Shown here: one piece after another, positions 44,605 to 56,868 of the stretch
How the letters are laid out: each line of letters begins with the position of its first letter
How positions within the stretch are numbered: the first letter of the stretch is position 1
Assembly: GCA_951804985.1 (NCBI GenBank)
Contig: OX638130.1
Span: forward strand, 125,563,593 to 125,627,592
Length of the DNA stretch: 64,000 nt
Reading direction: 5' to 3'
Source: Dryomyza anilis
Taxonomy: Eukaryota; Arthropoda; Insecta; Diptera; Dryomyzidae
Notes under the pieces: generated by a model
What the model saw: the letters and a program-made list of their open reading frames with translations, nothing else
Databases searched by the model: none
What the model was told of the DNA's origin: nothing
Program-made: the position numbers and the translations under genes

Positions 44605-46535
44605 ATCGAATTTTTATTAAAAAATCAGTTTTTAACTAAAAATTCAATTTTTCACTAAAAATTTTATTTTTTCACTAAAAATTTAATTTTTCACTAAAAA
44701 TTCAATTTTTCACTAAAAATTCAAATTTTCACTAAAAATTCAAATTTTCACTAAAAATTCAATTTTTTACTCAGAATTCAATTTTTCACAAAAAATTAAA
44801 ATTTTCACTAAAAATCAATTCTTCGCTAAAAAATTAAATTTTTCACTAAAATTCAATTTTTCAGTAAAAATTCAATTTGTCACTAAAATTAAATTTTTCA
44901 CTAAAAATTAAATTTTTCACTAAAAATTCAATTTTTCATTAAAAATTCAATTTTTCATTACAAATTGAATTTTTCATTCAAAATTCAATTTTTCATTAAA
45001 AATTCAATTTTTCATTAAAAATTCAATTTTTCATTACAAATTGAATTTTTCATTCAAAATTCAATTTTTCATTAAAAATTCAATTTTTCATTAAAAATTC
45101 ATTTTTTTTAATTAAAAAATCAATTTTTCACTAAAAATTCAATTTTTCACTAAAAATTCAATGTTTCACTAAAAATCTAATTTTTCACTAAAAATTCAAT
45201 TTTTCACTAAAAATCTATTTTTTTTACTAAAAATTCAAATGTTCACTTAAAATTCAATTTTTCACTAAAAATTCAATTTTTCACTAAAAATTTAATTTTT
45301 CACTAAAAATTCAATTTTCAACTCAAAATTCAATTTTTCACTAAAAATTCAATTTTTCACTTTAAATTCAATTTTTCACTAAAAATTCAATTTTTCACTA
45401 AAAATTCAAATTTTTACTATAAATTCAATTTTTCACTAAAAATTCAATTTTGCACTAAAAATTCAATTTTTCATTAAAAATTCAATTTTTCATTAAAAAT
45501 TCAATTTACATTAGAAATTCAATTTTTCATTACAAATTAAATTTTTCATTCAAAATTCAATTTTTTATTATAAAATTCAATTTTTCATTAAAAATTCAAT
45601 TTTTCATTAAAAATTCAAATTTTCACTAAAAATTCAAATTTTCACTAAAATTTAAATTTTTTTTTAGTAAAAATTCAATATTTCACTGAAAATTAAATTT
45701 GTCACTAAAAATTCAATTTTTCACTAAAAATTCAATTTATCACTAAAATTCAATTTTTCACTTAAAATTAAAATTTTCACTAGAAATAAAGATTATTACT
45801 AAAAAATAAATTTGTCATTTAAAATTCAATTTTTCACTAAAAATTCAATTTTTCATTTAAAAAATCAATTTTTCATTAAAAATTCAATTTTTCATTAAAC
45901 ATTCAATTTTACAATAGAAATTCAATTTTTCATTACAAATTAAATTTTTCATTCAAAATTCAATTTTTCATTAAAAATTGAATTTTTCATTAAAAATTGA
46001 ATTTTTAATGTAAAATTGAATTTTTAATGAAAAATTGAATTTTTAATGAAAAATTCAATTTTTCATTAAAAATTCAATTTTTCATTAAAAATTCAATTTT
46101 TCATTAAAAATTCAATTTTACATTAAAAATTCAATTTTTCATTACAAAGTCAATTTTTCACTAAAAATTTAATTTTTCACTAAAAATTTAATTTTTCACT
46201 AAAAATTCAATTTTTCACTAAAAATTCAATGTTTCACTAAAAATTCAAATTTTCATTAAAAATTCAAATTTTCATTAAAAATTCAATTTTTCATTCAAAA
46301 TTCAATTTTTCATTAAAAATTCAATTTTTCATTAAAAATTCAATTTTTCACTAAAAAATTCAATTTTTCACTAAAAATTCAATTTTTCACTAAAATTCAA
46401 TTTTTCACTTAAAATTAAATTTTTCACTAGAAATAAAGATTTTTACTAAAAAATAAGTTTGTCATTTAAAATTTAATTTTTCACTTAAAATTCAATTTTC
46501 ACTGAATTTAAAATGTTCTCTTAAAATTTAATTTT
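44605..46535 (+). repeat. 19 bp satellite B, orientation TTTTTCACTAAAAATTCAA
   Basis: About 100 units over 1.9 kb. Sub-blocks alternate between CACT units (for example 44620-44935) and CATT units (44936-45110; 45461-45620; 45841-46150). A short stretch near 45975-46060 runs in the opposite polarity (ATTGAATTTTTAATG). The same unit in reverse orientation makes the array at 58880-61240. Confidence 0.93.
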
Positions 46536-47335
46536 TTGTATATTTGTATATTTAAATTTTAATTTTTCGATTAATTTTTTAATTATATAACTGAACAGCA
46601 TTTATTCAATCAAGTCTCATTAACATTTTACAAATTGACAACAAAGTTTCATTTTAAAACTGTCAAACAATTTCCTCATATAAACCGCAACAGATCTGTA
46701 GCCAACGTCACCAATAAATTAGCCACACAAAAGAATACCGCATGCCAATGACAACCGGAAAATCCGTGTAAATAATAAAAATACAAAAATAAATTAATCC
46801 CAGCAAAACAATTAAAAAATTATTACAAAAAGTTTATATCAATGAAAATAACGTTGAATGAGACAAAAAAAATTAACCGCACTCAATGCGGTTTTTGCGG
46901 TTAACAAAAGGATTGACGTGTGATTGGAAAAAAACTACAACAAAAACAGTGACAATGGCAACAGTAGCAGTGACGACGACAACAACATGTTAATCACTTA
47001 ATAAATAAAATTAAATTGAATGCGGTGAAAGGACTCAAAAGAGCTCAAGATACGGTCGACAAAGAGCGTCATTGAAATTGAAACAAATCAAATCAATGGC
47101 GATTAATTTGTGACAAATTCGATAAATTAGCAGAAAATAAGAGTTAGAAACTGAAGTCATTATGGAGGTGTAGAAGGAGATGAGAGAAATTTCAAAATAA
47201 ACCAGTACATAGAAGGCATTCTTTGGAAAATGAAAACATTTTAAATTTTAACATTGAGAAAATAGATATAGTCTATAATATTTCAATTGATACTGGGCAA
47301 TTTTGGAGAAAAAGAAATTTACTAAAAAAAAAATG
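46536..47335. other. Unique sequence
   Basis: AT-rich but unique. AACCGCACTCAATGCGGTTTTTGCGGTT near 46875 is a short inverted repeat (AACCGCA/TGCGGTT). Triplet CAAC/GACGACGAC runs lie at 46935-46985. No gene. Confidence 0.4.
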
Positions 47336-49545
47336 TTAATTCTTCCCCCGGAAATTCTTTCTCCGACAGTTCTTTCCACGCATATTATACCTGAGACAAC
47401 CCGAATTGCTTCCCATGTTATAATTAGATTCCCGAGAATAGTTTATCCGATATAATTCTTCCGTCTACAAGAATTATTCTTCCCCGTACAATTTTGTTTT
47501 AGAAACATTTTGTCAGTTACTTTAAATTACCAGGAAAATTTTTTCCTAACAAAAATCTTTCCAGAGACATTTAATTCCTGAGAAATAATTTTCTCGTAGA
47601 GTTCTTGCCCGTACAATTCTTTCTTGACACAATTACTCCCATGACAAGTCTTTCCAGAGAAAATATACCCCAGAAAATATTTTCTCGAGCCAAAATTTAC
47701 CCGAAATTTCTTTCCGGAATATTTTTTCTGAGACAATACTTTTCCGAGAGGTTCTTACAAAAGAAGACACATTTTCTCGTATAATACCTACCTGGACATT
47801 TTTCACTTTTCAAAGACAAATCATCTCGTCAAATTGTTTCCCGAGAGATTCTCTCCAGGACACATCTTACACGGACATCTACCGCTCTGGACATTTTTCA
47901 ACTGACAGATTTTTTCCAGATAATGCTTTTTTTCTCTACAATTCTTCCTTGGTCAATTCATTCCCGGACAACCATCTTTCACCGAGACAATTCTTTCCAC
48001 GACAAATCATCCCTGGATCACACTTTCTCGAGCGAAATTTTTCCTGGACAATTCTTCCCCGATAATAATATTTCCAGAGACAGTTATTTCCAAAGACACA
48101 TTTAACACGGACAATATTTTTCAGAGACAATACTTTCCCGGATAATACTTTCATGGGACATTCTTCCCATGACAATGGTTACTCAGACAATTCATCTCTG
48201 GACTATTGACTACTGAACAATGATTTCCAGAGACAAATCATCCGCAGATAATATTTTTCCGGGATATTCTTCCCAAGACAAATTTTTCTTAGATAATTCC
48301 TCTTTCGACAATTTTCTATCCAAAGACAAATCTTCCCAAGATACAACTTACACGAACAATTCCTCCTTGTACAATTTTCACAGAAAATGCCTTTATATAT
48401 ACAAGACTTTCTCATATAATATTTTTCGGAGAAAAGTTTACCTCAACAAAGAAAAATCCTTGAACAATTCATTTCCGGACAATTTTTTTCTGATACCACT
48501 TTTCCCGGAGATTATTCTCTTAAAAGAAAAATCTTATCCGAATAATACACATCCGGAGAAATTGTTTCCGGTTTTACTTATATACTTTGTACAATCCTTC
48601 CCTGTTCAATTCTTTTCTGAAAATAATCATCCGGACACTATTTATTCTGACAATAATCTTTCCAGAGTTAGTTTTTCCATACACAAATTTTACTCTGACA
48701 ATTCTTCGCCAGACACATTTTGCTCGGACACAGAACAATTCTTTCCACAGTCAAATCTTCCACAAATAATACTTTTTCTCGAAAATTCATCAGTGGACAA
48801 TTCTTCTCGGACAATTTGTTTTTCTGCAACCATTTTTCTCCGAGATATTTTTTTGCCTGGAGACATTTCCTTCCTTGGATTACACTTTGCAAAATGGAGT
48901 TTTTCCTGGACATTTCTTTCTTGAGCAATACTTCTTCTGCTAATTTATTCCCGACAATAATTTTTCCAGAGACAGTACTTTCCAAAGACAAATTTTACTC
49001 GGACAATTGTTGTTAAAAACAAATCTTTCCCAGATAATGCTTTCCCAAAATATTATTTCCCCAGACATTCATCCCAAGACTAGTTTTACTCGGACAATTT
49101 TTACCGCACATTTCTTTCCAGAGAAGAATCATCACCATATAAAACTTTCCCTAGAGAAGTTTTTCATCGGCAATTCTTTTTTGGATAATTCATCTCCTGT
49201 GACTATTTTACCGAGGCAATTCTTTCCAGAGATAAATCTTCGCGGATAGTACTTTCTCGAGCGAAATGTTTCCTGCTAGTTCTTGGACAATTATTCCTTG
49301 GAAAATTCTTCCCGGACAATTATCTTTCCAGTGACAATTCTTTCCAGAAACAGATTATTCGGAGACCTGTACAATTCTTCAGAGACAAATTAATTTTTGA
49401 CAATTCTTTCGAGAGACAAATCTTCTTTGAGATATTTCTTTTACTATACAAATCTTATCCGAGTCAATTCTTTCCAAAAGACAAATCTTACTCGATTATC
49501 GATCATAGGATTATGCTTTCCTAAGTAAATTTTTCTCGGACTATA
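47336..49545. repeat. Degenerate 15 bp minisatellite C (GACAATTCTTTCCCG type)
   Basis: Some 140 diverged units of about 15 bp (14-18) such as GACAATTCTTCCCAT, GACAAATCTTTCCAG and GATAATACTTTCCCG fill 2.2 kb. Because the period is five codons, frames stay open on both strands. The longest, plus 48220-48924 (234 codons), reads as pentapeptide-like DNSSF/DKSSQ repeats. I see no start context, flanking exon or codon constraint, so I call repeat, not gene. Confidence 0.88.
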
Positions 49546-49900
49546 TTTACCTCTAATTTTTTTTTCAACACAAAATGAATTAAAAACCAAATTCCAATTT
49601 TTAGAATAGTTTTTTGAAAGGATTTTTAAACAAATTCGACTGAATTGTTTTTAAAAATGAAATAATATTTAAATTTAATGGATTTTAATTGTTTTTTATT
49701 TTTTATTTTCTATTTATACTGAAAATTCCAAAAAGAAATAATTCTTTATTGAAAAGACAAAACAGAAATTGGAAAAAAGTTTGAATATTTGGCATTGAAT
49801 CGTTTATACACACCGTTAAATGTCCTTCATTTCAAAACGCTTAATTAAACTTTTAAACGTTGCATTTGAGCACAAATTCATCGATTGACAACCTATCTAC
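49546..49900. other. AT-rich DNA
   Basis: Nothing recognised. Confidence 0.35.
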
Positions 49901-51060
49901 CGCCCACTTTATTGACAGTAAGTAAGTAAATGAAAGCCAATAAAATGTTAGTCCCAATACGTAAATCCTTTCAATCGAACCGAAGCCAACATCAATGGGT
50001 ACCGCTGGTGAAATTGTATGCTTCATACACCGACTACCACGGACTCCTCAATAAAATTCATTTGTCAACTTTATCAACTTCATCAGTAACATCATCGTCA
50101 TCAATGCCATCGTTCATTCCTTCCACCCACCCAGCCTGCTTCCATCCTTCGTCTCCTTGTATTCGACATGTTCAGATTTTATGCATTTCTGAATTCATGC
50201 ATCCAGCATAAATATTCAAAATTCCGTCACTCCGTTTGCCACTATTGTCTGTTGGCACCCAATACAAATTGTGTCCGGCCACAGTTGCTGGTTGCTGGCA
50301 CTCTCGTTTCGAAGGACCCTTCGGTTCAGAGTCTGTCCACTTTATTCGATTCGTTGATTCTGTTGATCCTTTGAATTAAAAATTTTGTGCTTAAACATTT
50401 GTTTTTGTCCAAAGTGTGCTGCGTTGCTCTGACTAATAAGCATTCCGTTCGGAAGCCTTTTTGTGATTTTCTACATTTGTAACACCCCACTTTTGGTAGA
50501 GTCGGTGACTTTCAGTGTACTAATGAACTGACTTCGAACCCCATACCCCATTTTTACACAAAGTACCTCCTCGGTGACTCTAGCAGTCGACAACTACAGT
50601 CGTTAACGAGTTGACTTTGCGTCGCCAGTTGATTATTCTTCATCCTTAACACTGTTCGTTAACAGTGTTAGTTCATTTTGATTGCTAATTGGTTTGTTAA
50701 ACAAAAATGGTACCTCGATTGGTCCAATCGAGTGTTATCTGCAAATGTTGTCACTTCGGAGTGCTTTTAATTTGAATGTTTTAAATATTTCATTAAGTCA
50801 TACTCACCTCTTCAGCTGGAAATCTGGTTAATCTTATGTCACAATTAGTTTGAGACCTTTTTGCACGCAACGGAAATCAATTGAGGAGATGACGGCTAGG
50901 TGCCCTCGGTACACCTATTATCGGTGCCCCCCATTTTGAAGCCCCACATGCGCAGCACTTGAGCACATGCAATGCTGACGACATTTAATACCTTTGGCTA
51001 TTCTGCGGCTTACAGGTGGCGCAGTCTGGTGGTGAAACACAAAGCCAGAAATAAGCGCAC
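49901..51060. other. Unique GC-richer island
   Basis: Repeat-free and mixed. A plus frame at 49930-50211 (93 codons) contains a Ser/Thr-rich run from ATCATCGTCATC DNA and is unrecognised. A possible donor-like CAGTAAGTAAG is at 49916. GTTAACAGTGTTAG/CACTGTTCGTTAAC near 50650 is an inverted pair. Possible regulatory DNA or cryptic exon. Confidence 0.35.
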
Positions 51061-51534
51061 TAATCGCGTACAAATCAGAGACAAAATGGCGTTAATTGTG
51101 ATGTTTTTATACTGAAAATGTTTTAGCTTTTGGTTTATATATTTAGAAAATATATAATGAGTTCTTAGAGAGAACAAAAAAAAACAGTAGGGTAATTTTT
51201 GGGAATTTTGTTTGATGCCTCCATTTGAAAGTTTATGAGGTTGGTAAGAATTATAAAAGTTATAGTCAATAATGTCTGAAAAAAAATTAAGACGATTTAA
51301 GTTTATGGTAGTACAGAAGTTACCTGTGTTTGCGATTCCTGAAAATAACCTGTAATCATGAGACATTTCTATGTATTGTTAGTTATACCAAATTTAAATA
51401 TGTTATGGTGCTATATGTCTATTCGTTCGAAAATAATATTTTTTTTTTATATTTTACATATATTAAAATTAACTTCGACCGGTAAATTTATGGATTTAAG
51501 TTTATTATGAAGTATATTTGCAATACTGTTCGGA

Positions 51535-51790
51535 CCACAGGCCTAAAGTGGATCGATCACGTCCATTTTCAATACCAAACAGAGTAGGTATACAAGTAAT
51601 ATAATTTTAAAGTTTTAGCGCAATATTTTTTCTTGGTTTCCCGTAATCATGATTTCGACCGACTAACAGACATATCGATAAATCGACCCCGGAGCTGAGC
51701 ATCATCAATGTATCCTTTGGGTGTTAATAACGGATGTCCAAAGTAAAATTTCATTTTAATTTTAGTATGGGGTATAAATACGTATATGGC
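51535..51790 (+). repeat. R2 remnant
   Basis: 'CGGACCACAGGCCTAAAGTG', 'CCCGTAATCATGATTTCGAC', 'CGATAAATCGACCC', 'GGGTGTTAATAACGGATGTC' and 'GTATGGGGTATAAATAC' follow the order of R2 3' modules at 55195-55377, with heavy divergence. Confidence 0.55.
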
Positions 51791-51835
51791 AAAATTGTAT
51801 CAACTTATTATTTTATATGTTTATACCTATCCCTA

Positions 51836-52050
51836 GTGGAAATATTCCCTATTAGGGTAGACATGACTGGGTTATGACAAGAAGTAAATGAATGATCTGT
51901 TCCCGAACATGGCAATATAAAATTTTCTACTAGAGATGAGGGAAGACTTTCGCTGGTAGAAATGTACACTATGAAGGTAGACCTGATTATATTGGCCGGG
52001 TGGTTAATGACAAGGAAAATGCAATGATCAATTTTCGATCATGGCCCTAC
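51836..52050 (+). mobile_element. M1 MITE, decayed double unit
   Basis: CCCTAGTGGAAATATTCCCT, TTAGGGTAGACATGACTGGG, TTATGACAAG and TTTTCTACTAGAG correspond to an M1 unit. A second, more decayed unit follows (GGTAGAAATGTACACTATGA, GGTAGACCTGATTA, TGACAAGGAAAATGC). Confidence 0.65.
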
Positions 52051-54484
52051 AATAAAAAAGTAAAAAGAGAATAAACAATTCCCAATCCATACATTTCAAT
52101 GTTAGATAATATGAATTATGTGGTATTGAATCTATAGTATTGAAATAAAATTCTATTTCAATACCACAAAAACAATTAAATGTGTTTAGTTAATATTTTA
52201 AGTCAATCAAAAGGTTTGATTCGATTATTCGAATTCAGAAAACAATTTTAAATAATAGATTTTGCACATTTTGAATAGAAAAATGAAATATTACTGTTTA
52301 GAGTACTAAAAAGAATAAAAAATCTGAAATATATCGTATTTTAATTATGACTTGATATAGATAAAAAAATTAGTATTTTCGGGTAAAATAATCGAATTTA
52401 AGTTTCTTTGCGATTAAGATTACAATGTAGAGTATTCCGGTATAAAGGAAAAATCTGAAAAATATTACAAATTTTCGAATTTTAATTTATATTCGATTTC
52501 ATTCGAAACCAGTAAAAAAGAAAATCGGGAAAACTATATTGTATTGAGAAAGGAAATTTGATATACAAATCAAATTATACATAAATTAAATATAAAAATG
52601 TGTATTTCTATTAATTTAAATATTTTAGTTAGACCAAATCGAATAAAATTGAAAACAAAGCTAAATTGTTTGTATTAAAAATCAAATTCTGAAATGGAAA
52701 TATATCGTATTATATATGATATTTCGGAATAAGATCAAATCAAACATTTGCCTTTCTGAATTGCCATTGATACAGATTGCAATGTGTAGTAATTTCGTAT
52801 ATGCGTAATCTGAAAAATTCTTTATTATCCCTGCAAACCATTTGACGATCATTTTTGAATTCGATAAAATAAGGATTAATTTACGATATGAAACTCAAAA
52901 TATTTCGAAATTGTCTGAATAAATTGAATTGGTTTATCGAATATGAAAACTTATTGGATATCAACTTAACATCTATATCGACAAAAAATAACGATATCGT
53001 TATAGATAGGTTCGTTTTTAACGAAAACCTATCATTCTCATATTTTTTCGATACGTAAAAATATCGTTTCGTAATAAAAAATCGTATTCTCAAAAATCTT
53101 ATCTCTCATATCTTCGAATTACACTTATCATTTGATATCGTTCAAATCCAGTAAAAGAGAAAATCGGAATAAATTCAGATATTGTATTAAAAACTTATAT
53201 TCTCAAATACAAATCAACGTATTTAAATTTTCATACGAAATTACTGTAGGATTTTAATATTGTATATGAACATTGAATTCTAATATAAAAATCTATTGAG
53301 TTTTCTAATAGTTCTGTTCATTGGCTCAGTGTAATTCATGGTATTTTAATGTTGGATACGCTTGATTTAGTCTTGCAGTCCTCACATAAGTGGTTTCTTA
53401 CTGCCAACCATTGTGGTATTGGTTTCCCTAGATTACTTAATGTCAGTAGCCTATTATATTAGCACGGTTAATACGTGGGATTATTTGCAGTTTTTGTTTT
53501 ATTGACATTATTTGATTTGTTAATTAGTGTCAAAGTGAGGACAGTTAAACTGTTGGATAAATATATCGAAATTAAACATATTGTCTAAATACATATATGT
53601 AGCTATTATTTTCGAGCCTTTGTTGAAAATTAATAATTCAAATATTTTGTGTTTTTAAATCTATAAAAGTTTGAAGTTCCAGTAATAAAATAACAAACTC
53701 GCAATTACAATTCTCTAATTAAGGTTTCCATTCTGGGTTCAAAATTTCTAAATAAAGTTTTGATCCCGGTGATTCAATTCTCGAATACGTTCGATTTGGT
53801 TTATTCGATTTTTTTTTTCTACAAAAAAACTGATTTGTTTCTAAATCTGAATTAATACAATTTGTTACCCCGGAATTAAAATACCATATAGTTAAGGAAA
53901 TATTATAACTCCAGGTGGATACATTGTCAATTTGGAATATTCCCACCGAACTGGAAAAAGATAAAATTATATATTATTCGAAAATTTGGAGGTAATTTAA
54001 AATTATTCTCGAATTCTGTGCAAAAATCTATATTTTTTTTTATTTACTTTGTTTCAATTGTATTTATTCTCATTCGCTTTTATATCGTTTGATATGTAAC
54101 AATATTGAATATTCTTACAGAACTTAAAAAATACCATTTAACATGCATTCGAGAATTATGATAAGATTTTCTAATTTTTCGTCTAAAAATACCACGCAAG
54201 AACCCAAAGAGTTTATATGGGGTTTTTGAAAAGTTCGGTTATCATCAAATCAAATGTTTCAAATTGTGGTATATCCCTAGTAGAAATATGTAATTGATCG
54301 GGCTATGATTAGAAAATATTTAATATTAATAATTAGTGACACTATCATGTCACTAATACATTTTTTACCCATTGCATATCATGCTATCTATGTGCACTTT
54401 TTTAATGTTATTTCATTTTTGGAATCTGTAAGTAAGAATGTATTTGCTGTGAAATTTTAGTCGATTCTATCCAAAGTTATAACA

Positions 54485-55377
54485 AACCAGTTGGGAAGAT
54501 TAGTTCACATGGCAAATTTTAAAGTAGGGACATTTTATAGTAGGTGTTATTATAATAGTTAGTATTATCATAATTATAGTCGGTCTAATCTGACTATAAA
54601 TACCCTACACATATGTGTGGTTACCAGTCAAAGTGGTATATAGGTCACAAGGGTATACGAATCCTGAAAATAACTACAAACTTTCAATCGCTGAAGAATT
54701 TCCATTCATTTGATACCCATATTTAAAATTGGTAGGTGTATCGAATTTCGATTTTTTTTTTTGTAACTACAAGTCGTTTCGCCGGAAAACATTATTTTCA
54801 TGTATTTGAGCATGAGTCAATATATATTTGACCAAAAAAAGTTTACCTAAGCGCACGTATACAGTAATATTGATCTGTAGATATTCATTTTATATGAGGT
54901 ATTTGAACATAAGTGGTCGGTTCTCAGGTCACAATAGACCGATCATGCCAAGCTTAGATATATAAGTAATCTAAATCTAAAGTTTTATTGTTCTATCTCC
55001 GGCCTCAGCAGTCCAGAGGTAGCGCGCTGGACTTGCATTCTGAAGGTCTCGGGTTCGAATCCCGGCTTGGGCATGGGCGCTCGTGGTGATATTAACCACA
55101 AAATTGTAGGGAATAGATTTCACAGTACAATGGATATAGTCTGAGTGCTGTGGATCTTAGTAGATATTCAAAAAAAAAAGTTCTATCTCTTCTATTTTTT
55201 CTGTAATCGTGATTTCAACGGACAGACGGACATCGTTAAATCGACTCAGGAGGTCATGCTGATCAAGAATATATATACTTTTCCATACCGGAGATGCTTC
55301 CTTCTGGGTGTTACAAGCGGCGTTCCAAACTGAATATACCCTTTCATTCTTATACACTAAGAGTATAAAAATGTACT
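54485..55377 (+). repeat. R2 dispersed repeat interrupted by SINE-B
   Basis: Starts AAACCAGTTGGGAAGATTAG and follows the same order as the reverse copy at 20563-21186 (TATAGTCGGTCTAATCTGAC, TACCCTACACATATGTG, TTCGCCGGAAAACATTATTT, TATATGAGGTATTTGAACAT). After the SINE it continues ATTTCAACGGACAGACGGAC, CTGATCAAGAATATATATAC and ends AGAGTATAAAAATGTA. Without the SINE and one target copy it is about 700 bp. Confidence 0.87.
54990..55189 (+). mobile_element. SINE-B copy 2 with 10 bp target-site duplication
   Basis: GTTCTATCTC flanks it exactly at 54990-54999 and 55180-55189. The body 55000-55179 (180 bp) has a tRNA-like head (GCAGTCCAGAGGTAGCGCGC; B box GGTTCGAATCC), a 100 bp body and an A tail of nine to ten bases. 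It is near-identical to the minus copy at 16695-16878. The length and exact duplication indicate LINE-type target-primed insertion. Confidence 0.94.
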
Positions 55378-55559
55378 TAGCAGAAATCCAACTATTTTAA
55401 AAATTTGTAATCTAAATTAAACTTAGTACACTTTTTGCATGGATGTTTTTGAATTTTGCAATATTTTATGTAGACTTAACGATTTTTGATTTTTAATAAA
55501 AATGCTTTCCAAATTATTGGGTGAACGGTGACAAAACGACGTTCAATTTATTTGAAAAT

Positions 55560-56097
55560 CTCAAGATAATTACAACGAACTTTGGAGGTTTCTCCAGCAA
55601 AATTCATTTTTCATATCTAGCATGAGTGAAGAAGTCAAATAATTAGGAATTACACTAGACAGCAAAGTCCTATGGAAGCAACAAGAAAAAGAAGTTATAA
55701 TAAAAGCCTCACGGGCAATTATGATTAGTAGGTTCGTTGCAGGCAAAAGCTGGGGATGCTCACCCAAAATTTTTCGATGGATGTATACAATGATGGTCCG
55801 ACCAGTTATTATGTATGGAATAGTGGTATGGGCAAAAAGACTAGGTCTCGGACAACACAGAAATCATTAGAGAAAGTTCAACGGCTAGCATGTTCTTGTA
55901 TATCAGGAGCCTTGAGAACATGTCCCACGGCGGCTATGGAAGTACTCCTTGAATATGCACCATTACACCTGTTCCTGCAAGGAGTGGTAAGAGGAGCACT
56001 CCACCGCATTGCAAATGAACGTATTGGAAATGAAGGACGGGAAAGCGTGTCTTCTGACCCGACTATTTCCCACGCTACCAACTCCATTAGACCATAA
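55560..56097 (+). pseudogene. Non-LTR retrotransposon ORF2 remnant: end of reverse transcriptase
   Basis: The encoded enzyme would copy retrotransposon RNA at the target. In frame, 'LGITLDSKVLWKQQ' after one stop (TAA at 55639) is the usual fingers-to-thumb boundary word. 'MVRPVIMYGIVVWAK' follows, then a frameshift near 55850. Then 'KVQRLACSCISGALRTCP', 'AAMEVLLEYAPLHLFLQ' and 'RGALHRIANE', which are hallmarks of the RT thumb/connector in the Jockey-I-LOA branch of insect LINEs. It has at least one stop and one frameshift, and the polymerase core (YXDD) is absent. It continues after interruption with the RNase H remnant at 56701. The family is not named with confidence. Confidence 0.85.
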
Positions 56098-56149
56098 AAC
56101 GAAGAGATTCAACTTCGTAAAAAACTTCAAGACGAAACGCAAAACTAAA

Positions 56150-56250
56150 TTTTACTAATTTTTAAAGCACTTCAAAATGCAAAATTTGATTTTCCAACAT
56201 TTTTAAAAATGCTCATATGCGCCTCTTTGGCATGACAGTGACGATATAAT
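56150..56250. mobile_element. T1 right-end fragment
   Basis: TTTTTAAAGCACTTCAAAAT, ACATTTTTAAAAATGC and GCGCCTCTTTGGCATGACAG TGACGATAT match the right terminal ~95 bp of T1 (compare 14130-14223). It sits between the RT and RNase H remnants of the LINE, so it either interrupted it or joined during rearrangement. Confidence 0.72.
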
Positions 56251-56254
56251 AAGT

Positions 56255-56690
56255 AAACAGAAAATATTGAGTTTAGTTATTTTAATTATTGAAATAATCA
56301 AAAATTCAAATAATCAAAAAAATTAAAGAATCAATTACTTTTTTTTTTGATTATTTCAAATAATCAAAAAATAATAAAAAAAAAGTAGTAGAATTATTTT
56401 TTTTTTGATTATTTCAAATAATCAAAAAATAATCAAAAAATTGATATAATCAAAAATAAGTAGTCGGATTACTTTTTTTGATTACTTTCAAATAATCTGA
56501 AAATAATCTTACATTTTGTGAAAATAATCAATTACTAGTTTTTGATTCTTTTTTAAGTAGTCGTGAAAATAATCAAAAAATGTACTAAGAATCTAATTAC
56601 TTTTTGATTATTTCTAATCGTAATCAAAATTTTTTATTACGACTACATAGATCGTAATCTGAATTTTTGATTACGATTCATTACTTTTAC
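56255..56690. repeat. AATAATCAAAAA degenerate inverted simple repeat
   Basis: AATAATCAAAAA and its complement TTTTTGATTATT alternate (56280-56520, then 56560-56690 more diverged). TTTTTTTTGATTATTTCAAATAATCAAAAAATAAT near 56340 and 56400 is locally palindromic. It separates the two LINE remnants. Confidence 0.7.
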
Positions 56691-56700
56691 AGCTCTGCCT

Positions 56701-56868
56701 GATACATATGATATACACAAGATTATGATCACGTGGTACACGGGTAGATCATTAACAGATGAAGGAACCGGGGCAGGGGAATATGGGCCTAGAACCAAAT
56801 ACTTCGAAGCCATGGGAAAATCGATAAAAAAAGTGGAAGATGATTTTAAAATTGAAATAATTAACTAA
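56701..56868 (+). pseudogene. Non-LTR retrotransposon remnant: start of RNase H domain
   Basis: The frame reads 'ITWYTGRSLTDEGTGAG' and 'YGPRTKYFEAMGK', matching the first strand-loop of LINE RNase H domains, which normally read WYTDGS. RNase H removes the RNA template strand. The first catalytic Asp of YTDGS is Gly here (codon GGT at 56743-56745), so the domain would be dead. It stops at TAA 56866-56868 with no later catalytic motifs. Together with 55560-56097 it shows an I/LOA-type architecture. Confidence 0.78.

Larger units (their letters stand above)
51061..54484. other. AT-rich region with decayed repeats and small hairpins
   Basis: Contains an R2 remnant (51535-51790) and an M1 remnant (51836-52050). 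TATTGAAATA/TATTTCAATA at 52138-52163 is a perfect 10 bp inverted repeat with 6 nt loop. GATAGGTT...AACCTATC near 53004-53032 is another. A further M1 start (CCCTAGTAGAAATATG) lies near 54285. The rest is AT-rich without gene or RNA signature. Confidence 0.5.

Noticed and set aside
48220..48924. 234-codon plus-strand open frame, the longest in the window
   Set aside because: Lies wholly in a degenerate 15 bp repeat. The opposite strand is equally open and no non-repeat sequence is encoded.
55000..55078. tRNA gene with anticodon TGC
   Set aside because: Mispaired stems, and the sequence continues into a 100 bp body and A tail with target-site duplication, so it is the SINE-B head.
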